Shown in pieces: positions 44,465 to 54,700 of a DNA stretch of 64,000 nt. The notes under the pieces are model-generated. The model searched no databases, was not told where the DNA came from, and saw only the letters and a list, made by a program, of their open reading frames with translations. Position 1 is the first letter of the stretch. Each line of letters opens with the position of its first letter. The stretch lies in NCBI GenBank assembly GCA_014377445.1, contig JACMPP010000050.1:62001-126000 (forward strand). The letters are read 5' to 3'. This DNA comes from Oligoflexus sp. (GTDB lineage: Bacteria; Bdellovibrionota_B; Oligoflexia; Oligoflexales; Oligoflexaceae). The translations under genes and the position numbers were made by a program.

Positions 44465-45127
44465 ATGAAAATTTATTCGAGTCTCTTAATAGCAGTCGCA
44501 CTGACTTCCACACTGGGCCTTGCACAAACTGACCCGGGTGTAACGGCCGGTCGCATAACACCGACGACACCGACGTCTCCTGCCGCGTCGACAGCCGAAC
44601 AAACAGCTCCTAAAGATGATGCCGCCGTTAAGACTCCTGCAGCTGCCGCAGCTCTCAAGAAGGGGGCTAAATTCGCAACTGCGAAACTGGCACCTAAAAG
44701 TGGTTCTAAAGCGGCCGGTACTGTAACGTTTACCAACGAAGGAAACGGCATCAAGGTCGTGGCCAATGTCACGGGTGTTGAGCCCGGCAAACATGGTTTC
44801 CACATTCACGAAAAAGGCGATTGCTCTGCGGAAGATGCGGCAACAGCCGGTGGTCACTTTAATCCGGGAAGTGCCGCTCACGGTGCTCCTGGAACAACCG
44901 TTCGTCATGCGGGAGACTTCGGCAACATCGATATCAAAAAAGATGGGACAGGCGTCCTCAAGATTTCGGTAAAGGACCCAAAGGATTTTACCGCATGGGC
45001 TGACATCGCGGGCAAAGCCGTCATTATCCATGAAAAAGCTGATGATCTCAAAACTCAACCGACCGGCGACGCGGGCAAACGCATCGCTTGTGGTGTCATC
45101 GAACTCACTCCGAATACTTCGCACTGA
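44465..45127 (+). CDS. sodC: Cu/Zn superoxide dismutase
   Basis: 220 residues from the ATG at 44465, with AAGGA eight bases upstream. After a signal peptide (cleavage near GLAQ) comes an Ala/Thr/Pro-rich linker of about 60 residues, then a complete SodC domain. The metal ligands are seen in GKHGFHIHEKGDCS (two His), AGGHFNP, and the later HAGDFGN and IIHEKADDL; the disulfide Cys are in GDCS and IACGV. The catalytic Arg is in GKRIACG. The enzyme dismutates superoxide in the periplasm or at the surface. The long linker is unusual and may place the domain away from the membrane. Confidence 0.95.
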   Translation: MKIYSSLLIAVALTSTLGLAQTDPGVTAGRITPTTPTSPAASTAEQTAPKDDAAVKTPAAAAALKKGAKFATAKLAPKSGSKAAGTVTFTNEGNGIKVVANVTGVEPGKHGFHIHEKGDCSAEDAATAGGHFNPGSAAHGAPGTTVRHAGDFGNIDIKKDGTGVLKISVKDPKDFTAWADIAGKAVIIHEKADDLKTQPTGDAGKRIACGVIELTPNTSH

Positions 45128-45394
45128 TAAGCATAGGTCGGCCGGCTTGTAACGAAGTTATAGGCCGGTGCCCACCACCGTATCATGCTGGAATCGTGCT
45201 TCCCCTGGAATGCTGCCGTTAAAAATTGGCATTTTTTACTGCAAATTTCCACTCCACTCCTCCCTAAGGCTCTTTCCTAAGTCCCTGACCCCCCCAGACA
45301 ACTCCGGATCCTTGTCGCTTTAACCAAGGCCTGCGCCTCCTTTTCGTTTCGATTCCTGGCCCAAATGCCGATAAAGGACGAGGAGGTTCGCAAA

Positions 45395-47035
45395 ATGCTT
45401 AGCCTATTATTTCGAGCTCTATATGTCGGCGCCATGCTCCTGCTCTTCGTTCCCACAGCTTCGGCGAACGTGGATATTACGGTTCCGCCCATTGCCAGTC
45501 AAAACACGGTGCTTCGGGCGGTGGCCAAGTCGGGGGCCCTTGAATCACCCAATCTCAAAGGTGTTTGCTTCGGCCTTGTACTGGGTGTCGCAGCTATGCT
45601 GGTTGCTGCGATTCTGTGGAACGCTTCGCATCTCAAGCGATCCGTTTGGTTAGGGCATTTGCTCTTCGTGTTGACGGGAGCCTTCAGTCTCAGCTTTGTC
45701 CTTTTTCTCGAGAACGTGAAGATCTACACGGACAATCCAACTTTCTATTTCCACTTCCTCATCCGCTTTCAGCTCGTGCTCAGTTCAGTTGTCATTTTCA
45801 GTCTGCTCAACGCGTCCGGAACGAAAACCAAGATTGGCAGCATATTCTCTGCACTTCTGGGCGGTGTTCTCGGTGCCTCACTTCTGGAATTTTTTTGGTC
45901 CATCGATACCTTTCTCTTTATCAACCAAATGGTCTTGATCCTGGCCTCGATTGCACTGGGCGGTCGGCAGTTTCTCAATGAAAGCAGCAAGACGCTCTTC
46001 TTTCATCTCCTCATTGCCGTGATCATGGGCTTCATCGTTTGCTGGATGCCCGATTTAAAAAGACTGGCTAGCGAAGCCTATAGTTTCTTTGCGATCCTCG
46101 AACTCTTTGTGCTGGCAGCCACTGCCGCTTCGCTCTTCACGACGATCGACGATCTCACAACTGACAAATTCGCCCGTCTTAAGCGCGAAATCTATAACGC
46201 GGAGCAAAGGTTGAGCAAGCAGCAACAGATCGTTCAGCTTCTGCAGGCCGACTGCCAGACCCTCGAGGAGCAGTTACAACAGGAGGCGAAGTTTCATCGC
46301 CAGGATGAAATGCGGGACGAACTTAAGATCAAGGCGCTGGAAGAGATGTCTCAGGACATCGCCCACGGTATGGTTACCTATCTCAAGGAACTTGAGTATG
46401 GCTGCAGTCAAATCATGACGGAAACAAAGTCTCCGAAATATCGTCTGCATCGGATTCGCGCCTTTGCCGAACGTTCGCTTCTCATTGCGACCAAAGTGCA
46501 GGACGTTATGACCTTCATTCAACGCAATGACGAAGGTGAAGTCGGCAAACTCGTGAACGCTGGCGATCTGCTTAAAGAGTGCCTCCGTCTCTGTCATGAG
46601 AAGATCGTGCGCAGCAGCGTTGAGATCGAGATCGACAGCTATGATAATGAGCTCTGGCTCGAGGGTCGTGTGACACTTCTCGCTCAAGGTTTTCTCGGTC
46701 TGCTTTACAATGCCCTGGAAGCGACGGAGTCTTCGGATGTGAGGCGTGTCACGATTCGTCTCTGTCGTATCGAAGCTCAGGGATCGAAATGGGTTGAGCT
46801 CGCGGTAAGCAACAGCGGGGCGGGCATACCAACAGCGATCAAAGCCAAGGTCTTCCATTCGAGAATTCGCGAAGGACTCGGTGTTCACAGCCTCGGTTTG
46901 AGCATGGCCTTCGGCGTGTTTGAAAGTTTTGGAGGAAGCCTCAATCTCGACAACGATGCCGTGGCCACAACTTTCCTAGCGCGCCTTCCGCTCTATACGA
47001 AAGACGAGGAATTTAGTCTCCGCCTCGCCGTCTAG
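45395..47035 (+). CDS. Membrane sensor histidine kinase, 7TM-type, with unusual ATP site
   Basis: 546 residues; the ATG at 45395 is favoured by GAGGAGG eight bases upstream and gives a proper signal peptide. A short periplasmic segment is followed by seven hydrophobic helices (about residues 55-260), like the 7TMR-DISM family, then a coiled coil with Gln-rich stretches (EQRLSKQQQIVQLLQ). The kinase part has an atypical H-box, SQDIAHGMVTYLKELE (His324), and an N-box LYNALEA (Asn439). In the G1 box the Asp that contacts adenine is Asn473 (SNSGAGIP), and the G2 region GLGVHSLGLSMAFG is preserved. Loss of that Asp can impair ATP binding, so it may be a weak kinase, a phosphatase or a pseudokinase. 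No adjacent regulator. Confidence 0.85.
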   Translation: MLSLLFRALYVGAMLLLFVPTASANVDITVPPIASQNTVLRAVAKSGALESPNLKGVCFGLVLGVAAMLVAAILWNASHLKRSVWLGHLLFVLTGAFSLSFVLFLENVKIYTDNPTFYFHFLIRFQLVLSSVVIFSLLNASGTKTKIGSIFSALLGGVLGASLLEFFWSIDTFLFINQMVLILASIALGGRQFLNESSKTLFFHLLIAVIMGFIVCWMPDLKRLASEAYSFFAILELFVLAATAASLFTTIDDLTTDKFARLKREIYNAEQRLSKQQQIVQLLQADCQTLEEQLQQEAKFHRQDEMRDELKIKALEEMSQDIAHGMVTYLKELEYGCSQIMTETKSPKYRLHRIRAFAERSLLIATKVQDVMTFIQRNDEGEVGKLVNAGDLLKECLRLCHEKIVRSSVEIEIDSYDNELWLEGRVTLLAQGFLGLLYNALEATESSDVRRVTIRLCRIEAQGSKWVELAVSNSGAGIPTAIKAKVFHSRIREGLGVHSLGLSMAFGVFESFGGSLNLDNDAVATTFLARLPLYTKDEEFSLRLAV

Positions 47036-47070
47036 TCCGCGATTCGATTTCAATGCTTAGATTTGCGAAG

Positions 47071-47097
47071 ATGCCTATCTCTATAGGCATTTTTTGC
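47071..47097 (+). terminator. Intrinsic terminator
   Basis: ATGCCTAT (47071-47078) pairs with ATAGGCAT (47083-47090), loop CTCT, followed by six T. It lies about 35 bases after the histidine kinase. Confidence 0.85.
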
Positions 47098-47464
47098 GTT
47101 TTGCGCTTATCTCAGTCAGGGCCGCGGTTTACAAGTATTCGCTGCTTTGCGCTTGATAATTGTCCAGAATTTTCTTAAACGTCTTTTTCCCCGATCGAAA
47201 TCATCAAGTATTTCACCCCAACGCATTCCCAGCGTGGACGTCGAAGAAGATTGGAATTCTAACTCATCGGAATTTCAGGAAACTTAGACCAAATAAGTCT
47301 TGAAAGCCTTGGGGCTGACAGCAGGCGCGCTTCTTGCATCTTTGTTCATCTCAGGGTGTAACAAACGAGAAAGCTTCATAAGTGGGTATAGACATTATCT
47401 TTCGTTCTTGTTAACTCGTTATTAGCATTATTGATAATAATCCTGCTGCATAAGAAAGGGTGAT
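47098..47464. other. Intergenic region before the giant lipoprotein operon
   Basis: About 370 bases with no gene called. It should contain the promoter of the two-gene lipoprotein operon. No repeat or strong hairpin is seen apart from AT-rich stretches close to the start at 47465. Confidence 0.35.
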
Positions 47465-50400
47465 ATGAAAAAGGCATACAGTTCCCTAGTCAAGTTCTTC
47501 TTCCTGACGATCCTCGTCAGTACGGGCGCTTGTACGAAGCACACTCATACACCGACAATTTCTCAGACAGAGCAGCCGGGTGCCTGCGAACAATTAAACC
47601 TTGTTCGTGATGCCAATTGGACATCAGGATTCGTCAAATCTTTTGTCAATTGCCTATCCGACGGCAAAGAAGGGAGTCGCGAGAAATTCGCGCTGACTCT
47701 CAGCGTATTGGAGAAGCTTGGCGACAACAGCCTGCAGGCCACTCTCAATATTTTCAAATGGGAATACGAAGGCAAAGAAGTCTTCTTGGGTCTCGCAAGC
47801 AGTTTTCTTGAGCGCGGCGCATCGCAGGATTCGGCGAAACGTTGGGCCGAAACGCAATCTCTCCTCGAAGACACGAAGCCCTATGCCTTTATAAATCTTA
47901 TGATCGAACTCAAGAAGCGCGACCTTCTCACTCCTCTACTCGATGTTATGGAATCGACCGATGCCTTGCTGCCGCAAGGCTTTCTGGAAAGTGGTGTTCG
48001 ACAATTTTTGAGCGATGAAACCGTTCGCCAGGACAGCGAAGTCCTCATCCGTGCCTTCCTCGCTGATAGCGAAGCCTTTAATGCCTTCAATGCTTACCTG
48101 ACTCCGGAACGTCGGGCTTTGACCCAAGACTGCGCTCAGGATCAAGCCTGTCCTTACCCGGCCGCCGGCGAGCTCAAAAGCAGTGCCCAGCACTGGTTGG
48201 ATTTTTGGGCCGGACTAAGTCCTGAACATCGCGAGCACCTCGCTCAGGCGATGGCTCAGGTCGTCAAGGGTACTCTCGAACAGGAAAATCTCGTGGCACT
48301 CGATCGATCCAATCGCCTTCTGGCGCTTGGAACTCAGACTGTCGCACGATCCAGTAATGTCTTCACACAGGCGCATGAAGCGATCACTGTTCTCCTCGAT
48401 ACGCCCTTGAATCAATACGAGCCTTTCATTCAGGGATTGAACCGCATAAAAGACAACCCCATCTATCTCGATGCCTTTCAGGAGAAAATCGGATCGGGTA
48501 CTCTCCAGGGTATGATCGAGGACTTTATGTGGAAGGGCGGTCAGCCGAAAACCTGTACCCAACCTATCTTAGGTTTGAGTGAAGGTCGGGACGAAGCTAC
48601 GCGCAGCGCTTTGCTCGCTGGACTTCTCAAGCCGCAGGCTTCGTGCGGATCCAAAGTCCCGGTCCTTGTCGCCATGAGCGAGTGGCTTGGCTATGAATGC
48701 AGCTTAAGCAGCTGCGGCATGAGTCTTATCAATGATGTCAAGGGTTCGGATTATGCTCAACTCATGAGCTATTACTTCAAACGCACGGGCGAGACTCTTG
48801 CCCGTGATCCCTGGACGCTTTATCGCCTGGGTGCATCGCGCCTTGATTTGACTCCCGCGATCTGGTCTCAAATCGTGAGTCTGAGTCAGTCCTATCCCCT
48901 GCAGAAATTAGATGATGTTTTAGCATTTGAAGCCAAAGCCGCTACACAGTTCAGCGCTTACCTGCCGAGCGACTGGCTGGAGATCTCGCTCGATCAGAAC
49001 CTTCTTGAGCTCTCGAGTCTAGAAGAAAGCTTCTCAGGCGTCTTCCCCGACCGTGATCCTATCGAACAGTGGTACTTCTCGGATGCGGATCCCAAGCTCG
49101 CCCGTCTCGTCTTCGGCATCTATCCCCAAGGTCCTGCCGACCAGGTGAGTGCCGAACTCTTTAGCTTGAATCGTCTGCAGAAGGATTGGTTGGCAAGCCA
49201 TCCCAAGTCGAAGGTTTCAGAGCGAGATCTTGCTCAGATCGTCGCACCGATGCGCTCGCTCTCCTCCCAGTTCCGCAACCCGGCTGCAAGCTTCAAAGCG
49301 GAAGCCGAGAAGATCAATTTGCCTTGGCTGGGCAGCACCAAATACAGCACAAGTTTCGCCAAAGACGGCAAAGCTGAGAATACGGGCGACAGTCTGAAGC
49401 TTTCCCTTCTCTTCGATGAGACAGAGAACGGACTTGGTCTGCGTGCCCGTTATAAAGAACAACTCGCTCTCGCAACAGCGTCCTTTCCTACCGACGAAGC
49501 CGAGGAATTCCGCCGCTGGATGACTGAGGAATGGATGCCTGCCCGTATGGGTCAGGTGGAAAGCGCCTCTTCTGTTCAAAGCGGTGAATTGCCGGTCGAA
49601 CTCTTTGACCGTCAAAATCTGACTGTCGAAGAATCCCGAATGTTGCCCTTTTTCCTTGGACAACAGTTCGTCAAAGAAATGAATCAGGCACCTACCAACA
49701 CCCTCGTGAGCCAAAGCCCTGAGACCAACATCAATCCCAAGGCCCAGGCGGCCCGTACCTTCTCAGGCCCTTCGGCACTGGGTGGAAGCGAACATCCCTG
49801 GACCAGTTTCTGGCTGGCGAAAAACGACAGTCTCAATCCGAAGTACCCAACTCTTCAGGCGATGCGTGATTCGATAGCAAACGACGCTGCCGCACTGCAA
49901 AGTGATTTTGTCCCGCAAAGCACCAGTCCTGTCCTGATCAGTCAGGGCCTGTTGGATACGGCGGATGCTGACAAACTCAACGATCACCAGAAGCTTCTTT
50001 TGCAGCTTCACCTTATGAGCCCAATTTTTGAAAACCGCGGCAAACAATTTTTTGTTCCAGCTGTAAGCTTTGCCAACTACTGTCCCCAGAAAAATGGTCA
50101 AAACTGGCAAGCGGCAGCCTGTCCTTTTCAGTTCAGCGATTTTGCGAAGTATCGCAGCTTCGTTCAGAATCGTTTTTCGACAAGTCTTTGTTCGATGATT
50201 TCGGACGCGACGTCCCCTGAAGTTCTTGCGTCGATGGGACTCTCGGAGAGTCCCGCTGCCGTCAAACAATTCTGTGCCGCCTATCCTTCGACTCTGCGTT
50301 GGTCAAAGCCCTGGCTGCAGTCGACTTTGAGCAACGCCATACGAATGGGCAAGAACCCCAAATTGCGCGCTTCGCTCAAAGGAATTCCTGCCGACCTTCG

Positions 50401-51766
50401 CTGGGCAAAAGCGCAGCATAGCAACAATCCCAAACAAATCGTGAAGGCTTTTCTGAGCCACACACCGGTTCTCGACGGCTTGACCTCGTCGAAGGTCCTG
50501 CAGAGAAGTGGCAACTATCAGGCCTTTTTTTCGAATCTCCCGGGAGCCAGCTCGGTTTGGCTTCTCTACTTGAGTCAGGGCATCGGCCTTAGAGGAATTT
50601 CAGACAGTCTTAAGCGCCTCGGGGGCAGTCCCGTTGCAGGGAGCGAAAAGCCGATCGAGGATTTCTTAAACCTGATCACTGTTTCCTACGAAGACGCGAA
50701 GGCCAAGAATCAAACGACTCTGATGTTTGGGATCGGACTCCTCACCGAGATCGCGAAACGTCCCTATGCCCGTGAGACTGTCGTTGGTCTCCTCGGTAAA
50801 CCCTACGATCCTTACGCTGGCGTCTTGATCGGCTACACTCTACCTCAAGCGGTAAAAGCCGGCATTCTGCCTGAGTTTTCCTGGGCAACCTATGCGCCTC
50901 TGCGTTTGCTCCTGCAAAGCCAGAACCTCTACCTCCTCCAAGGTCTGGCAGAGATGTACGATCGCGATGCTTTGGACTGGTTTGATGTCTGGACCTTGAT
51001 CGTCGAGCAGTTTCCCTCGGTTGAAATCATGGCGAGCGACATGAAGCCACTGCTCAATTGGCTGCGTGCTTATCTGAAAAGCACTGAGGCAACTACGGCG
51101 CCCGAACTCAGTAAACTCCTGGTTCTCAGAGACTGGCAGCCGGCGATGGAGTCTGCGACTCGTCAATACCGTTTGCTTCGCGTCTCTCTACCGGACCTTT
51201 CGAACAAGGCCCACGATCCCTTCTACTTTGAAAGTCCAGCCCTCTCCCGCGCTGTGCTCGAATCCCTGCCGCGTCTACTCGCTCTCAAGGATCGATACGA
51301 ACTGGCTGGTGGCGACAAGAATTTGATGGCCGATGCCTTCCTGGGCATGATTCAGGGTCCGCTGAAACACGACGGCAAAGAAGCCGCTGCCTGGCTTCAG
51401 GATAATCGCATGGGTTTTAGGGCTCCGTCTTTCCTCGCTGCGGCTTTGCGCGACAAAGTCTGGCGCGAGCAGCTCAATGCTTCAATCGAAGGCCTGAGCC
51501 TCACCAATCATGAGGAATGGAAGAACCTTCGCGAAGAATGGAACGTCCTTGGGCCACACTCTTTCAAACTGATCGACTATATGGCTAAGAACGTCGTCCT
51601 TCATAACGACAAGGCCCAGTTCGAGAAACAGGGGCTGGAAACCCTGGCCAAGGTCACGGGTGATGAAGCCCGCTGGCGGGATACACAGAAGGTCTTGGAA
51701 TCCTGGCTCGACGAGAAAAGTGTTCTGAAGGAATGGCAAGACCAGCAACAGGAGATCAAACGATGA
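47465..51766 (+). CDS. Giant lipoprotein 1, unknown function
   Basis: 1433 residues. The signal peptide ends in the lipobox STGAC, so it is an envelope lipoprotein. The mature protein is predicted mostly helical, with many repeated turns rich in Leu, Ala and Trp and several short segments that recur loosely (for instance ...FLSDETVRQDSEVLIRAFL, ...LLAGLLKPQ, ...LLGKPYDPYAGVLIGY), which suggests helical solenoid repeats rather than enzyme domains. Scattered Cys pairs (CTQPILG, ECSLSSCGM) suggest disulfides. No catalytic motif is seen. It overlaps the next gene by four bases (ATGA), so the two are translated in fixed proportion and probably form one complex. Confidence 0.85.
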   Translation: MKKAYSSLVKFFFLTILVSTGACTKHTHTPTISQTEQPGACEQLNLVRDANWTSGFVKSFVNCLSDGKEGSREKFALTLSVLEKLGDNSLQATLNIFKWEYEGKEVFLGLASSFLERGASQDSAKRWAETQSLLEDTKPYAFINLMIELKKRDLLTPLLDVMESTDALLPQGFLESGVRQFLSDETVRQDSEVLIRAFLADSEAFNAFNAYLTPERRALTQDCAQDQACPYPAAGELKSSAQHWLDFWAGLSPEHREHLAQAMAQVVKGTLEQENLVALDRSNRLLALGTQTVARSSNVFTQAHEAITVLLDTPLNQYEPFIQGLNRIKDNPIYLDAFQEKIGSGTLQGMIEDFMWKGGQPKTCTQPILGLSEGRDEATRSALLAGLLKPQASCGSKVPVLVAMSEWLGYECSLSSCGMSLINDVKGSDYAQLMSYYFKRTGETLARDPWTLYRLGASRLDLTPAIWSQIVSLSQSYPLQKLDDVLAFEAKAATQFSAYLPSDWLEISLDQNLLELSSLEESFSGVFPDRDPIEQWYFSDADPKLARLVFGIYPQGPADQVSAELFSLNRLQKDWLASHPKSKVSERDLAQIVAPMRSLSSQFRNPAASFKAEAEKINLPWLGSTKYSTSFAKDGKAENTGDSLKLSLLFDETENGLGLRARYKEQLALATASFPTDEAEEFRRWMTEEWMPARMGQVESASSVQSGELPVELFDRQNLTVEESRMLPFFLGQQFVKEMNQAPTNTLVSQSPETNINPKAQAARTFSGPSALGGSEHPWTSFWLAKNDSLNPKYPTLQAMRDSIANDAAALQSDFVPQSTSPVLISQGLLDTADADKLNDHQKLLLQLHLMSPIFENRGKQFFVPAVSFANYCPQKNGQNWQAAACPFQFSDFAKYRSFVQNRFSTSLCSMISDATSPEVLASMGLSESPAAVKQFCAAYPSTLRWSKPWLQSTLSNAIRMGKNPKLRASLKGIPADLRWAKAQHSNNPKQIVKAFLSHTPVLDGLTSSKVLQRSGNYQAFFSNLPGASSVWLLYLSQGIGLRGISDSLKRLGGSPVAGSEKPIEDFLNLITVSYEDAKAKNQTTLMFGIGLLTEIAKRPYARETVVGLLGKPYDPYAGVLIGYTLPQAVKAGILPEFSWATYAPLRLLLQSQNLYLLQGLAEMYDRDALDWFDVWTLIVEQFPSVEIMASDMKPLLNWLRAYLKSTEATTAPELSKLLVLRDWQPAMESATRQYRLLRVSLPDLSNKAHDPFYFESPALSRAVLESLPRLLALKDRYELAGGDKNLMADAFLGMIQGPLKHDGKEAAAWLQDNRMGFRAPSFLAAALRDKVWREQLNASIEGLSLTNHEEWKNLREEWNVLGPHSFKLIDYMAKNVVLHNDKAQFEKQGLETLAKVTGDEARWRDTQKVLESWLDEKSVLKEWQDQQQEIKR

Positions 51767-54700
51767 AACAAGTAATCACGATCAGCTTAGCCTTGCTCCT
51801 GTTCGCCTGTGGGGGTGGCAAATCCTCCAAATTGCCGACAGTTGAAGATCCAAGGGCCAATCAAGCGCAGAACCAGACGCCTGATAAGAACCTCCTCGAT
51901 CCGGTCACGCCTGCTCCCACGCCAGCCGAGATTCCGGCAGCCGGTGGAGGCGATATGGGCGTTGTTAAAAGTCCTGTGGGGCCGGAGACGGTCAAGCCGT
52001 TGAGCGAAACAGTTGATATTAACAGTGTCCTGACGCCCACGAGCCGTCGCTGCAATGACACGAACTTCGGCAAGGGTAATCTTGAAGCCTGTTTGAATCT
52101 CGATCCCACGATCTCGCGCTTTGATTCTGTGACGCTACTTTTCTCGCTGACCCGCAGTGTGGGTCGGGTTCCGGAAGAAATGCTACGCAAACTCCTGGAG
52201 AAAAACTTTTCGCTGCAAGACGAATCCGGCAAAAAAATCGAAGGCCGTCTGATCTGGAAGGATCTTCGGACCTTGATGTTCGATCCTTACGCGGAACTGA
52301 AACCCAGCAGCAAATATCGTGTTGTAATCGAGTCGAGCGCCAAAGATGCCAATCGTCCCCGCTCGAATCAGGGTCGTATCTTCACGCCTTTTCAATTCAA
52401 CCTCGAGACTCAAGCCGCCTTTTATATGAGTCACAAGCTCAATGGCAAAGCACTGCCCAGCGACCGTGGTCTCAGCCTCGATTCGCGCAGCAACGGCAGT
52501 CTCAAGGTCGAAAGTCAGATCGAGAGCGCTGCTTCTGCCAAGCGCATCAGCGTTCGTCACCTTGGAGTGAAGCCTGATAAAGTTCTTTGTGACGGTGATT
52601 GCAAGGATGCGAATCTTACCTACGAATTGAAGGACAGCCTGGCTCCTCAGCCTGGTCTCAATAGTTACGAGTACAAGATTGAAGGGAAGAAGGGCGAAGA
52701 AGTCTATCGTCACTATTCCTTAGCCTGGGGTGAAATCAACCTCAAGCCCGACGCTCCGATCGAAGGTGGTCTTTACGCGGCGATCGATAGAGAAGACGGT
52801 CTGAAGGCTCTTTCCAAACTGGTCGGCGATTATGCAGCCGGACGTTTCACGATGGATTATCGGGACGACGGGGGTGCCGTTCATCCGAAGCTGACCTTCA
52901 ACGATATCATTCGTTTTAAACGTCAGAAATATGCGGACGGGGCTGTCGGTGCTTGCGATCCCAAAGCCAAGACTGATTTTGAATATCTCCTTAACCTCGG
53001 TCCCTATTGTGGCCTCAAGGTTGAAGGCGATACCGGTGTTCTCGGCGGCGTTTTGGGGAAGGTTCATTACCAAGCTGTCACCGATATTTATGTGACCGAT
53101 ATGCAGGTCGTTCAGGAAGAAGGCAACGTCGAGGCTTCGTTTCGTCCTGAGCGAGAAAACATGGCGATGAGTCTCGGTGTTAAGAAATACAAGGGTCGCC
53201 TTCGCATCGTGTTGAAGATCAACGAAGCAAAGTACATCGGTGCGATCCCCGTGCCTGGCTCGACGGGCTACTTTTTCTACGACACCGATTTCAATCTCGA
53301 AGGACCGATGCGCGATACGCTCGCCAAAACGGATATGACAGTTGAAAATGCTCGCTTGCGCCTGAAGATTCGTGGGAGCGAGAACTTTGATCTAACCAAG
53401 GCCATTCAAGGTGACGAGAATTCACCCACCTATTTCAATACCAAGCCTTGGGTTGAGGCCACAACGGTTTCCGCGGTTAAGCCGATCGATGAAAGCAAAG
53501 GTCTTTGGGCCAAGCTTGTCAATACGGTCGTGAATCAGGCTGTCAACAGCCAGGTCGACAACTTCAAGCCTCAGATCGTCAATGGTATCGCCCGCGACAT
53601 TCTGCAAGTTGTGGCTCCCAACGCCTTGAATACACTGGTTGAGCAGCTAAAGACCGGTTTGAAAATCTTTCTTCCCTCGCATCTGCCGTCACCTATCGAC
53701 AAGAGCAAGATCAACGTTTCGGGCGAACTCGGCAAAAGCCTGGGTCTCGCCGTTCATGACGACAACAGCTACCTCACCGCCGCGATGCAGGTGAGTCTTA
53801 AGACGATGGTCGAAAACCCTGAGCGTCGTCCTCAGGCGATGGAAGGTGGCAATGGATATATCCAAACCGCCAATTCTCAGCGCGCGCCTTCGCCCCTCAC
53901 GGCGGGTGACCACTTCGGCAACGGCAGCCTCCTGGCCGTCAGTATCGATGTCGTAAACCAGACTCTCTATGATGTTTGGAAGCAAGGCATGCTGAGCCTT
54001 CGCATCGACAATGCCTTCGTGTCAAAAATCGAACAGTTCGCGGTCTTTGATCCGACGAATCAGGCCAACGGCAAAGAGATTTTGCTGGCGGAATTCCTGC
54101 CCAAACTGATGGGCAGCGATATCACGCGGATGCAGGGGCGTGACATCAACGGCAAGCCTGTCACCATGGAAAAGACGGACAAGATTTCGATCGTCCTCGA
54201 TGCGCGACTGCCGCCTTTCCTCAAGGTCAAGAAATTGCCCCGCAGCGATGGCAGAGACGATTTGCGCTTTGCTCTCGGTTTGAGTGACGTTTTGATGAGC
54301 ATCGAAGGTATTCACAATGACCAACGTTATGCGATTGCCAAAATTCGTGTGGCGACGACGGCCGACAGTCAGCTCAAGTTTGTGCCTTACCAAAACCCTA
54401 TGCGTCACCCGGAATTCAGTGGGCTCGGGGCTTTGAGCGTCGAGATTTCCAAGGATACGACCGGTCTTGACTATATGGTTGAGGTGATCGAAGGTCCTGA
54501 AGCGAACTCCTTTGCGATCGATTCGGGTAAGCTTCGTTCAACGATCAACGACATGGTGGATCGTCTTTTCATTCCTTTGCTCAATGATGGCCTTCGTGAA
54601 GTCCCGTTGACCGGTCTTCGGTCCTGCGGTGTGGAATTGGATGCGGCCAAGATTGAAATCATGCCGCTGCCCAAAGGGGTTTCGCCTTTCCTTTTGCTCA

